Origin: Volvox africanus
Taxonomy: Eukaryota; Chlorophyta; Chlorophyceae; Chlamydomonadales; Volvocaceae
DNA length: 64,000 nt
NCBI GenBank assembly: GCA_030268105.1
Contig: BSDZ01000079.1
Location: 372,001 to 436,000 of the forward strand
Direction of reading: 5' to 3'
Of the stretch, positions 1 through 12,140 are shown piece after piece. The notes beneath the pieces are model-generated. The model saw only the letters and a program-made list of their open reading frames with translations, did no database searches and had not been told where the DNA came from. The stretch's first letter is position 1, and every line of letters begins with the position of its first letter. The position numbers were made by a program, and so were the translations under genes.

Positions 1-606
1 CGAATAGCGGGGTTATGAGCGTCGCAAAGGTATTCCAAGCCCCATATGTTGGGGCAGGCCAGAGACCGAAGTAAGCATAAATACTGCAATGAAGCTATCA
101 GTTTAAAACTACAGACTTCATCAAACAACTACAACCGAAACACGTTTGACGGGTACACGAAATCGAATCTGAATACGATGCCGCTCGTGGCTGCACGGAG
201 TATTTACCTAAGATAAATTGTAATTTGGGGATGAAGTGGCTTTCTGCTTTTATCTATCGCGATGACATTCATCTCAGCCGTTGGGAGAGCCCTGAGGAGC
301 ACGTCCGCTTTCCCGTGATTTGATGACAAATCTTTTATGGACATATCCTTTTCATATTGACGGATCTTGTTTGCAATTAAATTTTGTAATTGACATGAAA
401 TTGACATAGCTACGCTTCAAAGCCCGTCCACAAAACGGAGGAAAGCAACGTACACTGCCTCATGAAACAGAGTGGCGCTGGTTGGATAGCTGATATTATC
501 ATGATATATAACCAGTATAATAGGAAGATATAGTGTTCGGGATGATACCAAATCGTGATCCGTGAGGTGGGACGTTGATCGGCCTTTGCGTTAAGAGTGC
601 CCGGAT
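1..606. other. upstream region of the P5B ATPase gene, no gene seen
   Basis: This AT-rich stretch has only short chance ORFs without recognisable protein features. It probably holds the promoter and 5' UTR of the ATPase gene that starts at 607. I could not identify a core promoter element with confidence. Confidence 0.4.
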
Positions 607-3600
607 ATGAATCAAGGCGAGCATCAGCAGCATTCCAGAGCAAAGGTGCTTACAACTTTTGAAGTAGAAGGTGGAGCTGTCAGTCGCTCTGGCCAGCGGC
701 AGCAGCTACTGCACCTGCAGCCGGCTGCACGGCGCCAAGGGCGTAGAGGCAAATTAATTGACGTGTTTACGTATGACCCTGATAAGGTGATTGCTTCCAG
801 ATATGCCGTTAGGTGCTGCTCAGGAATTTTCTGACCGCAACGCATCCTGGTGGCGTATGCAGGAAATTGACAGCTTCGAGGGGTTCGGGTCGCCGTGGTG
901 GAAGAAACTTGTCTACTACCTGGTTGGCGTCCTCACGGCTGGGTACGTCCTTGGCCTGTTGCACGGTAACGAGTTCCGGAGATAAATTTTTTGCACACAC
1001 ATTCCGCATTAGGGATTTCTGCCTTGTGCTTGCGGTGGTCGTGGAGTTGGAGAGGAAAATGTTTTGCAGGTATTTGCGAGGCCTTTCTAAATTGGTCGAC
1101 TCGATACAGGTTCTCGTTTCTGCTCTGCAAGTGGTCTCCCCGTCTACATATCCTGCTGAGCTTGTCACCTTGTGCGCTCAAGGACGCTCAGTATGTCCGC
1201 GTGAGGGTACGCAAGGCTGGCTGGGTCTCTTCGGAGTGGGTTGTCACGTGCCAGCCATAATTAAGGGAGTCTGTAACCTGCGGTGTAGCAATTATAAAAA
1301 CATTGCAATTTGTCGAGTGCATTAAATCAAAAGCTTTTAAAAAAAATTCGTTGAATTCAATGTTACCAAGGTTATGAGCCACTTTTTTGTTATAATTATT
1401 ATTGCCGTTTTAAACTATTTTTCATTTTTACCACGGAAGCTATGCAAGTCTGTTCTAAAATCCTATACCCCTAAAGCTCTTAGGTATAAGTCGATTAAAT
1501 TATCCTCTTCCTCCAGCTTTCGCTTATCTTTTTTGCGAAGTTTGAGGACATGTTTGATTATTTTTACGTCAAAGCCCATGGATTTTGCGCTACTCGCCAT
1601 GTGGGTTCATGCTTCAACAGCAGCAGCACACGTCCACATACGCTACATGAGATGGGCCATATGCCCAAAAGTCAGCTGCTCCCGTAGTTCATGACATGAC
1701 ACCGGTCGTTGTGTATTGGCTACAATGTCCGCGGACAAGCACACGCATATGGTCCAAAAGAGGATGCGTACGGATTTCCTCGCTTAAGACCACACCTGCG
1801 GCCTTCGCTCCTCCATTCACCTCCTGCCCACTAAATTATTCCGGCCGCTGTCCCGCCTCCTTGCCTAGCTTGCTGATGGGCGTGTGGACCTGGAGCGCGT
1901 GCAAGAGGTTGCAATGACTGAGCCGCGCTACGATAGCCAGCCTACGCTTGCTGCGGACGAGGAGAGCAGCGGCAGGGGAGGGCTGTTGAACTGGCAGGCA
2001 AGTGATTGGCCCGACAGGGATTTAATGATTGGAACGTTCAGTTTGGTCCGTTGCGGATGAACTCGAGTCAATCCTCCTGCTCTGGTAAGGTGCCGCATCT
2101 GTGTTGCACGTGAAGTCTTGAACCGGTCATGTCGGGGAAAGTTCTCTGGGCCGCACGAAAGGCGAAGATTTACATAATATGGCTTTCTGCATTATCATTC
2201 TAACGTTTTGCGTCTTTATCCATCAGGTTCATAAAGTTCACCGGCTCTTGGAGTATCGCTGTACACGATATTTCTACATGGATGGTACCCTTGCGGGTCC
2301 CGCTGGCAGCCTTTCAGGGCCCACGTTTACGCCGGTGCCCGCGGTGCCCAAGGGCTTCAACGAGCAGCTCAAGGCGGCTGCCCAGACGCTGGCGTCTACT
2401 GGGTCTGCGGCAATTGCTGAGATGGAGCAGGAGTGGGATCTCGGAGAGAGGCAGCTAAGGTAAAGGCAGCGTGATCCGCTTGCTGGGATCAATCGTTGAC
2501 CGAAGAGGTGCTCTTGAAAGGGGGGCTTGGATTGCCCTCGCTACATGTTATGCTTAGTGCCCCGTGTTTTGAAAGCTTGAAGTTGCCTGAAGCTGGAGGC
2601 TTCACTTCTTGCACCGGCCTGTTGTAGGTATGGCAAGAACGAGATGACAATCCCGGTGAAGAGCATCCCCATGCTCATATTTCACGAGATGTGGCACCCC
2701 TTCTATGTGTTTCAGGTGAGGTTGCCGTGCGTTCGCAGGCAACTCATGCGAAGAGGCGACGATAGGAGGAATTGGGGCCACCCAGATATGTGAAGATATG
2801 TGTGGGAAACGGCAGCGAGACCTGTGCGAGTGGGCTAGTATGGAAATCCGTACCAAATTGGACATGATAAGCGAGGAGTAAGGAGCTGCACTGTGCAGCA
2901 AACTTGGTGGACAACTGGGGGCTCATCTGGTGACAGGTTCTGCTTGTAGCATGTCGCGCAGCGGTTCGTAAGCCTCTTCACGCACACATGTCCAACGACT
3001 GCGGCCCTTCGCCCGCCCTGATCCTCCGCAGTACTTCTCCATTTTAATCTGGGTGGTCGGAGACGAGTACTATTCGTATGCGGTATGCATCTTTGTGATC
3101 ACCTGGTTCTCCATCATCTCGGCAGCGGTGGAGGCGCACAACAACATGAAGCGGCTAGCGGATATAGCACACTTCGAATGGTAGGCAATGGAGGGGACGC
3201 CGAGATGCCAGAAGTAGCTAAATGGGGCCGGTATTCATGCGTAATGGCCATGCTGCCTGAGTAGTGGAATCAAGGACAGTTGTTTTGCTAGCGGTCATGC
3301 CGCGTGCACACGTGGGGCATGTCGAGCGCACCAGGCACCCCACCTCTAGCTGGTATGGCACAGCATCCCTATGCCTTCTGGCTTTCTGCGGGTTCCTCAC
3401 AAACCGGTCTATTTTCTGTTTCCTGGCCTACCTTACCCACGTTTCCACCAGTTTCCTTCCACTTCCGTATCCTTCCGTCTCTGGCCCTGTCCCGCAGCGA
3501 GGTTGACGTGCTCCGCAGCGGCGAGGTTGTCTGCCTTCCATCCAGCTCGCTGGTGCCTGGGGACCTGGTGGTGGTGGGGCCGAGCACCCTGCCGTGTGAC

Positions 3601-6600
3601 ATGGTGCTGCTGCGGGGGGAGTGCATTTTAGACGAAAACATGCTAACCGGTAGGTTGGAGGGTCGCATGGGCACGTGAATGAGAGCGAGATGGGTACGCA
3701 TGGTAAATGATTAAGGGTAGACATGCAGATCGGCTCCATATTAGCGCACAGTATACCGAGGGGTACATTAGATGCTGCTTCATGTTAACCCGCATTGTGT
3801 GCTGACCTTGAGGCCATGCAGCCATGGTTACAGGCAGCAAACATAACGGAAGCTGTTCTTTAAGAATTCAAAGAAGTTAAAACTTTTCGAACACATCTAC
3901 AATGTATACACGTCCACAATATGTAGTTTTTGCAGTTCATAGTCCTTACCTGTTGCGCGCACGCTATATATCTGTACGTGTATGTACACAGACGGGCAAA
4001 TAGACAGGCAAACAGATAGACAGACGGACGAACCCACGTGCTTGCCCCTGCGCTGTGGTTCTCTCGAGTCAGGGCCCCAGTGCTTGTCCTTGCAGGACGA
4101 ATCACTACTCTTCCATTCGTACACGCACGTATGTGCACGTATGGATGCACATCACGCTTGCTAGCCCCCCTATCCACCCTTCATGTTTGAGCGTTCGCCC
4201 ATTGGCCAGGCGAGTCCGTGCCAGTACGCAAGGTGCCCTACAACCCCGTCGCCGACGGGCTTTCGTACGAGCCTGAGAAATGTCCGGGCTGCACGCTGTT
4301 CGGCGGCACGGTGGTGGCTCAGGCTCGCGCATCCCGTAATCAGAAAGCGGTAGCGATGGTGTGCCGCACGCGGTTCTACTCGGCCAAGGGCCAGCTACTG
4401 CGGTGAGCTCTCCATTCCACGTGGTTTCAAGAACTGGCCCGCAAACTGATGGAAATGAGTTTCTTTTAAATGGTGGAAGAAACGAGTGGACGACTCAACT
4501 GAAATAATAGTCAGTGTGTTCCACACCAGTCGAGATGGAGCTTGCTGCTTGCTGCATGGTATTCCAGTTTGTCTTTGTGCACAAGCCGCCCATGACCCCC
4601 CTCTGGCATCGGGACCACCCAGTCACATTTCATCCAATTAAACCGCACATGCCTCTGATTGGCATCGATGAGGCATTTCCCCTCCCCCCAAATCCCTGGC
4701 CCCTGGCTTGTTAGTTATGCATGCTCCCGCCCTCGCCCATTTCTCTGCCTCATTCCACCCGTCCTGGTAGCTCCATTCTGTTCCCCCGCGAGCACGAGGA
4801 GTCTTTCATCTCCGACTCGCTCAAGTTTATTTGTGGGATGCTTGTGCTGTGCCTTTCGTTGTACGTTTGGGCGGCAGTGGTGCTAGCCCGCAACGGTGCC
4901 TCCCCGAGCCGCATCGTGGTATGTTTAATAGTTCATGAATAGAGCGCTATAGGGGCTCTAGCGTCAGCCGCGAACAACCAATTGAGCAAGAGGTTGGATA
5001 GAGCTTCGGCTCTCCTTACTCATAACCCATCCAATCCATGCGCGTTCTTCTTCTCTGTCTACTCAGTTGGTACCCCTCATTCGTGTGACAGTCACGCACT
5101 TTTGTCCATGTTCCTGCCTCCTAGCTCCCCTTGACTACTGCCAGCCGCGCCACACTCCTTTACCCGCTCGCTGTGATACCTCCATATCAAGGTGTGCCTA
5201 TCCCTCGCCCCCTTGGTAGGTACGCTTTTTCGATATGATCACCATTGCAGTGCCGCCCGCGCTCCCCGCGTGCCTTACTATTGCCACTGTCCTCTCTATC
5301 GGCCGCTTGCGCAAGAAAGGTATCTATGTGACCAGCCCCGACAGAATCACTCTTGCGGGGCAGCTGGATGTCATTTGCTTCGACAAGACAGGTAAGTGTG
5401 GAGACTCAAGCAAGACACATTGTGGAACAACTGGAACATATATTGTTGACCGGCCAAGGTCACGTTCCAACAGAAGTGGAACGGTACACAGCAACTCTCG
5501 CTTCGCCTCATTCGTTGCCCTCTCTCTTCCTCGTTCTCTGGTGTGTATTGCATAGGTACCTTAACGGAGCAGGGCCTGGACCTCCAGGGCATCGTCCCGA
5601 TTGTGGACGGCCGGCTGCACGGCATGGTGGCTAACATGACGTTCCTACCAATGCAGCTGGTGGAGCTACTGGCCAGCTGCCATGGGCTGGCCAGGATGGG
5701 GGAGGCGCTGGTCGGCGACCCGCTGGACCAGGTATGGCGTGTGGTGCGTGTACACCATGGGCACGGGGATAGTATGCCAGTGCAACTGGATTTAAATAAA
5801 GCGCGACAATTAATTGGGAAGGCCCTTTCCCTTAGGCGATCGTGCAAAATGAGTAGACTTCCGCACACACTGACCTCGGTGGCTGTTGAGTTGTCGACAT
5901 GCGTCAAGACATACGGAATGTAGGGTCCGTATGGCTATAGACGTGTCTTTAATTGGAAGATCAGGTTAAGGACGGATGTTGGAACGTTGTCGGTCGGGGC
6001 TTGGTTCGCTTATGAAGGGCAGAGTGCCAGAAAGCCCGTGTTTGCGTCAGCCCTTACCGCACAAAACACACTCTCTCCCCGCTGGGTTGACGTACTGGAC
6101 AGAAACTCTTTCTTGCGACGCAATGGGACCTCGTCGACGAGCGTCCATCCGTGGATGCAGCACAAGCCAATAGGTCACTTGGCCGCGTCGACAGTACTGG
6201 TGCTGAGGTTGTCAACGGTGGAATCGACGGCGTCGATGGCGCTGAGGCTGTCGCGGCGGTGGAGGCGGCAGAGGCCACTGGGACGTCCGAGAACGTGCAC
6301 ACCTTCGTACGGCCGCCCGGTGCTGCGCACGTAAGGAATTTGTGGAGGCATGGGATTGCGTGGATTACGTATCTTAACACATCCATTCTGAGTAAACCGT
6401 TCTTTTTTGTTGCAGTCTGGAACACTGTGCAACTTAATGTGCCTGCGAAGTTTCGTTCACCAATGTACATTGAGGCGACGAATCAATACATCCCCCTGGT
6501 AATTTCGTTTCGCTGTACCTCCTTTATGTTCCCTCTTCCACCCGCCCTCGTCTTTCAGCCCGTTCATACCTTGTTCCGTCGTGTCGGTTCGCACCCTGTT

Positions 6601-9600
6601 TGACGGTTCCCCGTTAGCCCTACTACTCTGAATTCGGTCGTCCTTTCTTGATCCTCGCACGTAATCTTCCCCCTCTCCGCTGCCTCTCCAGGCTTTCAGC
6701 ATTATCAAGCGCTTCGAGTTCTCGGCCGCTCTTCAGCGCAATCTTGTAGTTGTTCGCGCCCCCGACGGTTCCGTGGCCGTATTCGCAAAGGGCTCCCCCG
6801 AGGCCATACGCTCGTTAGTAGCTCCAGCCTCCGTGCCGCCCGACTTTGACAGGCTGCTAGGTGAGCTGACACGCGAGGGGCTGCGTGTGCTGGCACTGGC
6901 GGCGGGTGACGCTAGCCGCGTGCCCGAGAGTCAGCTGTTGGGCTGGACGCAGGCAGAAACAGAAACGGTGGTAGGGCTGCGCCTGGTTGGCCTCGCAGTA
7001 ATGGCTAACCCGCTCCGGAAGGACACGCTCGACGTCATTGAGCAGCTGCAGTATGCGTCCATTCGGACCGTCATGGTAAGGAGAACGGGTCGGGAGTTTG
7101 GGGTCCCCGAGTGGGAGCAGGATTGTAAGCTGACACCGAGGGAGAGGGTTAGAGGCTCCGTATGTAAGGGAAGGGTCATAAGGGAAGCTGGGATGTGCCC
7201 TGCTAGGATTTAATAACGTTGTTGGGATATAGGAAGTAAATGGGGTGATGACTGATGCGGCGCGGTGTTGACCGACCCATGCAGCATCGCATTCCACCTG
7301 ACCCCTCGGCGCGAAGGATCTACGAATCTTGCCGCTCACTTGATGTCTTCGAGTTATGCTTGGTTAATTTGCTTGTTTACCTTACCACGTAATCGCCGTT
7401 CCTCAGGTCACGGGTGACCACCTGCGCACTGCAGTGTCCGTCGCCCACAAATGCGCCATCCTACCCGCTCAGAGGCCCATCCTGCTGGTGGACGCAGCGG
7501 ACACTTCATTGCTGCCGGCATCACCATCGCCACCGTCAGCAGCAATGGCAGCAGTCGCATCTCCCGCATGCATTGCCGCCGAACCATCGCTGTCACCAGC
7601 TGCGACTCCTTTGCCAATCCGCATCTCTGCTCCGTTTCCACCTGGAGGCTTCCCATCGGCGCCGGTGATGATACAACGACCCGGCACCTCCCTTCATCAC
7701 CACACGGCAGCAGAGGCGACGGGCCCTGGCCCAGCTGGTGAGCCAACGCCGATGGGGGACCCGTCGGTCCAGGTGGGGAAGAGCTGGGGCGCCGCTATGC
7801 TGGCCGCCGGCGAGGAACATGTATCACCAGGATCGCCGGTGACGGGGGAGCCCCCTGATGTGGGCAACGGCATGGCAACTGTTTCCCCACAGCAAGTGCA
7901 GCTAGAGGTGGTAGGTAGATCCGCTGCCCAACCCGCGCTTGCACAAACGCTTGTGGGTAACGGGGCTGCTACCATGGATAAAGCGGGTGGCTCAAGGCTG
8001 GCGCAACCGCTGTTAGCTTCCAACAGCCAGCACGCGTTTACGGCGGGAGCATGTGATGCTGTTGCCGGGCCCGTGGGTCTGCGTCTCAGTGTGCTGGACG
8101 TCGACGGAAATGTCACCGAGACGGCTTCCGTCGGGATGAACAGCAGCGGGGCTGGTTCCATAGGGATTTCGGGGCTGATGACCCGGCTGATGATGGGCGA
8201 GCTCGAGTGTGCAGTAACGGGCAAGGGTTTTAATTGTCTCCTGGCGTCGCCGCAGCTGAAGCTGCAGCCGGCGCAAAAGGGTGTACCGCTACTGCTGCCA
8301 GTGCTGCAGCGTGCCGCGGTGTTTGCGCGTATGTCACCCGACAATAAACGCGACCTCATGCTGACACTGGGGGGCGGTATTGACGGTGCGCCAGAGGACT
8401 GCCCACACTTGGGACTGCGCGTGGGGTTTTGTGGTGACGGCGCAAACGACTGTGGGGCGCTCAAGGCGGCGCACGTGGGCGTGTCTCTGTGCGAGGCTGA
8501 GGTATGATTTAAGGACGTATCCTGTTGCGGGGGCGGGGAAGGATGAGAAGGATGGTTTTCAGTGGTTTTCGTTCGGCTCAAGAGACTCCCATCCCTCACC
8601 GCTCGTATGGGTTGGACGACACAGTTGAGAACGTACGCTACATCTTAGCCCGTCCTTACACCTCAGCCCGCACAATTTGCTGTGTTTTTCGGTGTTCTCT
8701 CTCCCATTCCTTCGCCATTTTTGAGCGAGTTAAGGTAATTGCTTCACCGCTATCGCATTCATAGCCGTAATCCTTTACTTCTCTCTCACGTCACTGCCCG
8801 CCCCCTCCTCCCAAGGCCTCCGTGGCGGCTCCCATGACCAGCAAGGCGCAGACCATCGCAAGTATGATAACGGTGGTGGCAGAAGGCCGCTGCACGCTCA
8901 TGGCCACGTACCAGATCTTCCAGTTTATTATTGTGTACGCGCTGGTGCAGGTGGGAAGGGTTTGGGGTGGGCTGGGTATGCACATCCCAAAATCATTAGA
9001 AGGTCGAGAGGTGGACTTGGCCTGGTGTGCGTAGCTGAGTCAGCACGCACACCATTCAAGCAATGGGTTCATTGTCAACTTCTACTGAGTCACCAGCCCC
9101 TGCAAGGCACAGGGACCCCTAGACTGTTGCGCCCGTAATAACGTGCTCGAGCAGGCCCTATCCACCTTCCATGATATCCAGCTCGTTCTTGCGTTGTTAA
9201 GCAACACCTTAATAATTAGCCATCCATTCAAAAGATCTCCAATCCGTCCGGCGTTCATTTTAGAATGTTTGGAACTGTTTTCCTCTATCCCTCAAAGTTT
9301 AGTCCTCTTCCCAACCCCTAACCGCCTTATTCCTCCACTTCCCCAGGCTTTCGAGACCAACCTGATGTACACTTACTCGCTCAACCTGGGTGACTATCAG
9401 TACTTGATTGAAGACCTCTTCTTTACCACAGTGCTGGCAGCGCTCATGGGAATGACGGCGCCGCGGTACGTGTGAATGGAAGGAGGACGGAAATGTGAAG
9501 AGACGAAGCTGGACCACGGGATGATGGGAGGCAAAGAACGAGGTTAGGGGTTGTGTTCAAGTTATGCGTGACGAATTATTATTCCACCGCTGCATTGTCG

Positions 9601-11368
9601 ATATAGATTTGTGGGGTGTCGTGGAAGTTACACCGGAAATCAGCCCCGTTCGCTTGGGGGATCATCCCGTCAGATTCACTTGCCGTACCGTGCCCCTGAT
9701 CCTCCGTTGCCTCCCTCCGCACAGCCTCCCTCCCCTCCACTGCTTCAGTCCCCACACACCCCTGCCCCACCCTTCCCATCCTGGCTTCCTCAATTGCATG
9801 CAGGAGTGGACTGTCTCGGCGGCGGCCTCTATCTCGCGTCATGTCCCCTCCGCTAATGCTGAGCACAGTGGCGCAGTGTGGCGTAGTTGTGGTATTCCAG
9901 CTGGCCAGTCTATGGATGCTTAAGGCGCAGCCGGGCTATATCCGCTTCAGGGGCGACCGCGATTTGCACAATACGGTGGTGGGTATCAGTTCTTAAATTT
10001 GATGGGTCTTAAATGAGTACGATATGAACCATAGAAGTGCCCTGCGATGGGAAAGGAGCTGGAATATAAATGCGGCCGGCTGTGGCCTGAGGCAACTTGA
10101 GGCTTTTTACCATTTCTCCAATAGCGCACGCCAGGCCACCTGAAGACCACCTTTGTTACACGTCTGTGCCCATTACAACGTTTGGCACGACCGCCGCAAC
10201 GATTCCTCAAATCTGTGTTTCCCTCGGTCTCCTGTTTGGAATTTCCCAATTCTCCATCCCCGTGCTCTCTACCTCTTGTCTCTGTTTTCCGCGCTTGGAT
10301 CCATGGCTTGCCGAACCCCTCCCGCATAGGCACCCGAAAACACCGCTACCTATGTCGTGGCCTTGGCCCAGTACGTGGTCATGGCGATGGTGTTCAATAA
10401 GGGCATGCCGCATCGCAGCCCCATTTGGACAAACGTGGCGCTACTGACGGCGCTGCTGGCGCAGGTGAGGCTAGACTTAAGGTTAGGGAAAAAAACGGGT
10501 CAGTAGGGTGGTTGTGGACAGCGGAGACGAAATTTCTGTTTTTGAGCAGCATGTAAACAGGTTGCTGCGGTAACTCAAGGCGCTCTGTTTGATGACAGAA
10601 TAGTGGGATGTGTTGTTTGCCAGGGTGCAAGCGACTACTGCATCGGTAAGCCAGGATGAAAACGCACTGGCATCCGTTTAGCCAAAAGAGGTCAAGTCCT
10701 GAAGTGCGCCACAACGGTTGTTTCACCTTTACAGCCCGAATACAGACACAAGTAACCCATGTCCCTTTGCATGCACCTTCCACAGACTGGCTTTGTATTG
10801 TACACCCTATTTGTCACGGACAAGTTCAACCTGGAGGTCCAAGACATGGTGAACAAAAACGGAGTCGTGGACATGCCGTTCAGGTAGCCTCTTCCCTCTT
10901 GAGGATGCTCAGAAGACGGAATCAGTGTTAGCTGAGCATGGCCCTGGGATTTGGGGGCCTGGCTGGAGGCCGAGAGAGGTTGGGGTAGCCTGATCCCTAA
11001 GGTCTCCATTGTCCGACTATTCATGTCTTGGTTCTGATAATCGTGCTGGTGGCTCCCAAGCCAGTTGATGCCATCAAGGCATTATGCAGGCGTTTCAGGG
11101 TATTACCTTGCATCTTCCTTCTCTGCACCTCACTAAATGCCCATAGAGCCCGTCATTGTGCCGCTGGCGGGCTTGACTATGTTAGGTCCTCCGCGTTCTT
11201 ACCCATATCCTCTCGGCCCCCGTCTTGACCTGCAGGTGGAAGTTGCTTGGGCTGATGGTGGGCATGGGCGCTGTTGCCATCTCTGTCGAGTATGCATGCA
11301 TGGGACTGATCAAACTTATGGACTTGGGCCGAGGAAGCGAGCAGAGCAAAGGCCATCAAATTCATTAG
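607..11368 (+). CDS. P5B-type cation-transporting P-type ATPase (ATP13A2-like)
   Basis: Exons: 607-786, 863-965, 1070-1206, 1869-1997, 2227-2459, 2628-2715, 3032-3180, 3498-3649, 4210-4402, 4771-4918, 5220-5391, 5556-5731, 6103-6330, 6692-7075, 7407-8501, 8816-8950, 9347-9465, 9804-9978, 10330-10464, 10786-10883, 11236-11368. All phases agree, giving about 1453 aa. In order: N-terminal membrane hairpin (exons 2-3), YGKNE with FYVFQ, actuator loop LTGESVP (split by an intron), TM4 motif VPPALP near residue 516 (PPALP marks P5B; P5A has PPELP), phosphorylation site DKTGT near 559 (split), nucleotide-domain KGSPE, VTGDH, hinge [14 protein letters not shown] near 1167, then six C-terminal membrane segments. 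In animals and yeast the family exports polyamines or cations from late endosomes or vacuoles. Exon 15 adds about 230 low-complexity residues to the P domain. The intron 1998-2226 has a GC donor. The first exon and start are the least certain. Confidence 0.93.
4010..4105 (+). repeat. dispersed repeat, copy A, in an ATPase intron
   Basis: This intronic segment (GACAGACGGACGAACCCACG onward, through CCCCTGCGCTGTGG) aligns over about 90 bases with 37650-37740 in the SEN2 intron, in the same orientation, at very roughly three quarters identity by eye. The flanks do not match. It is probably a fragment of a transposable element. Confidence 0.6.
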
Positions 11369-12140
11369 CTTAATGAACTTTGAAGATAGATGAATTGCAA
11401 AGAATGCTGAGGTTCATTTGATATGCTGGGGGCTCGCAAACAACACAACCCCTCTTATGAAATTGATGAAAATTGCTGTCGATGGCTCTTTATCTCCGCT
11501 GAAATAGAAGTATCCAGTAAGGGAGGTGCGGCTATGGAGATGGGTAGGTGTTTATCACGGTACAATCACGGACTCCACGGTGATCTACCTTGTTGGGTCC
11601 CGTTTTTAATGTCTTGCTGGGAACTTAGCAACTTCTGAACTTCTGAACAAATTCCTTTTACTCTGGGGGGTAGGTTATTAGCAAATATGATCGCTTGGAA
11701 CGTCGCATTTTCCATCCTTGCGCTTTCCATCCTTTGTGTGATACCGATAGGTTACAAGCCTTTTGTAGTATGTTGAAATACAAGCTATCTATGTGAGGCT
11801 AAAGTTATATGTTACCTTTTGCAATAATATTGTTTATTGACAATTACTATTGTTGACTACAACTCAAGACACACCAGCTGGACTCAGAGACCCACGCCGT
11901 AAGACACTCCCTCCCCCCTAATCAGCAAACACTATACAACAACGCAAATATAGGCTAGTTGTTTAAATCAGGACAAGTACTCGTGGTAAAACTTCAAGGA
12001 CATAGAGGAAGCCGAGCTTAGTCGTGACTATATCGAATCCATGCCGTACCACTGTGTATGAATCTAGCTCGTCGGCAAACTACATTTGTCATGAGCCTTA
12101 ACGATTAAATCTGATAATGCATTAACGGCTCAAACGCAAA
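11369..12140. other. intergenic, ATPase 3' UTR and spacer
   Basis: This AT-rich sequence follows the ATPase stop codon. I see no coding exon. It must contain the 3' end of the ATPase transcript and the promoter of the next same-strand gene. I found no exact TGTAA signal here. Confidence 0.4.

Noticed and set aside
7697..8599. 300-codon ORF on the minus strand
   Set aside because: It is the antisense shadow of ATPase exon 15, which carries conserved motifs on the plus strand; high GC removes stops on the opposite strand.
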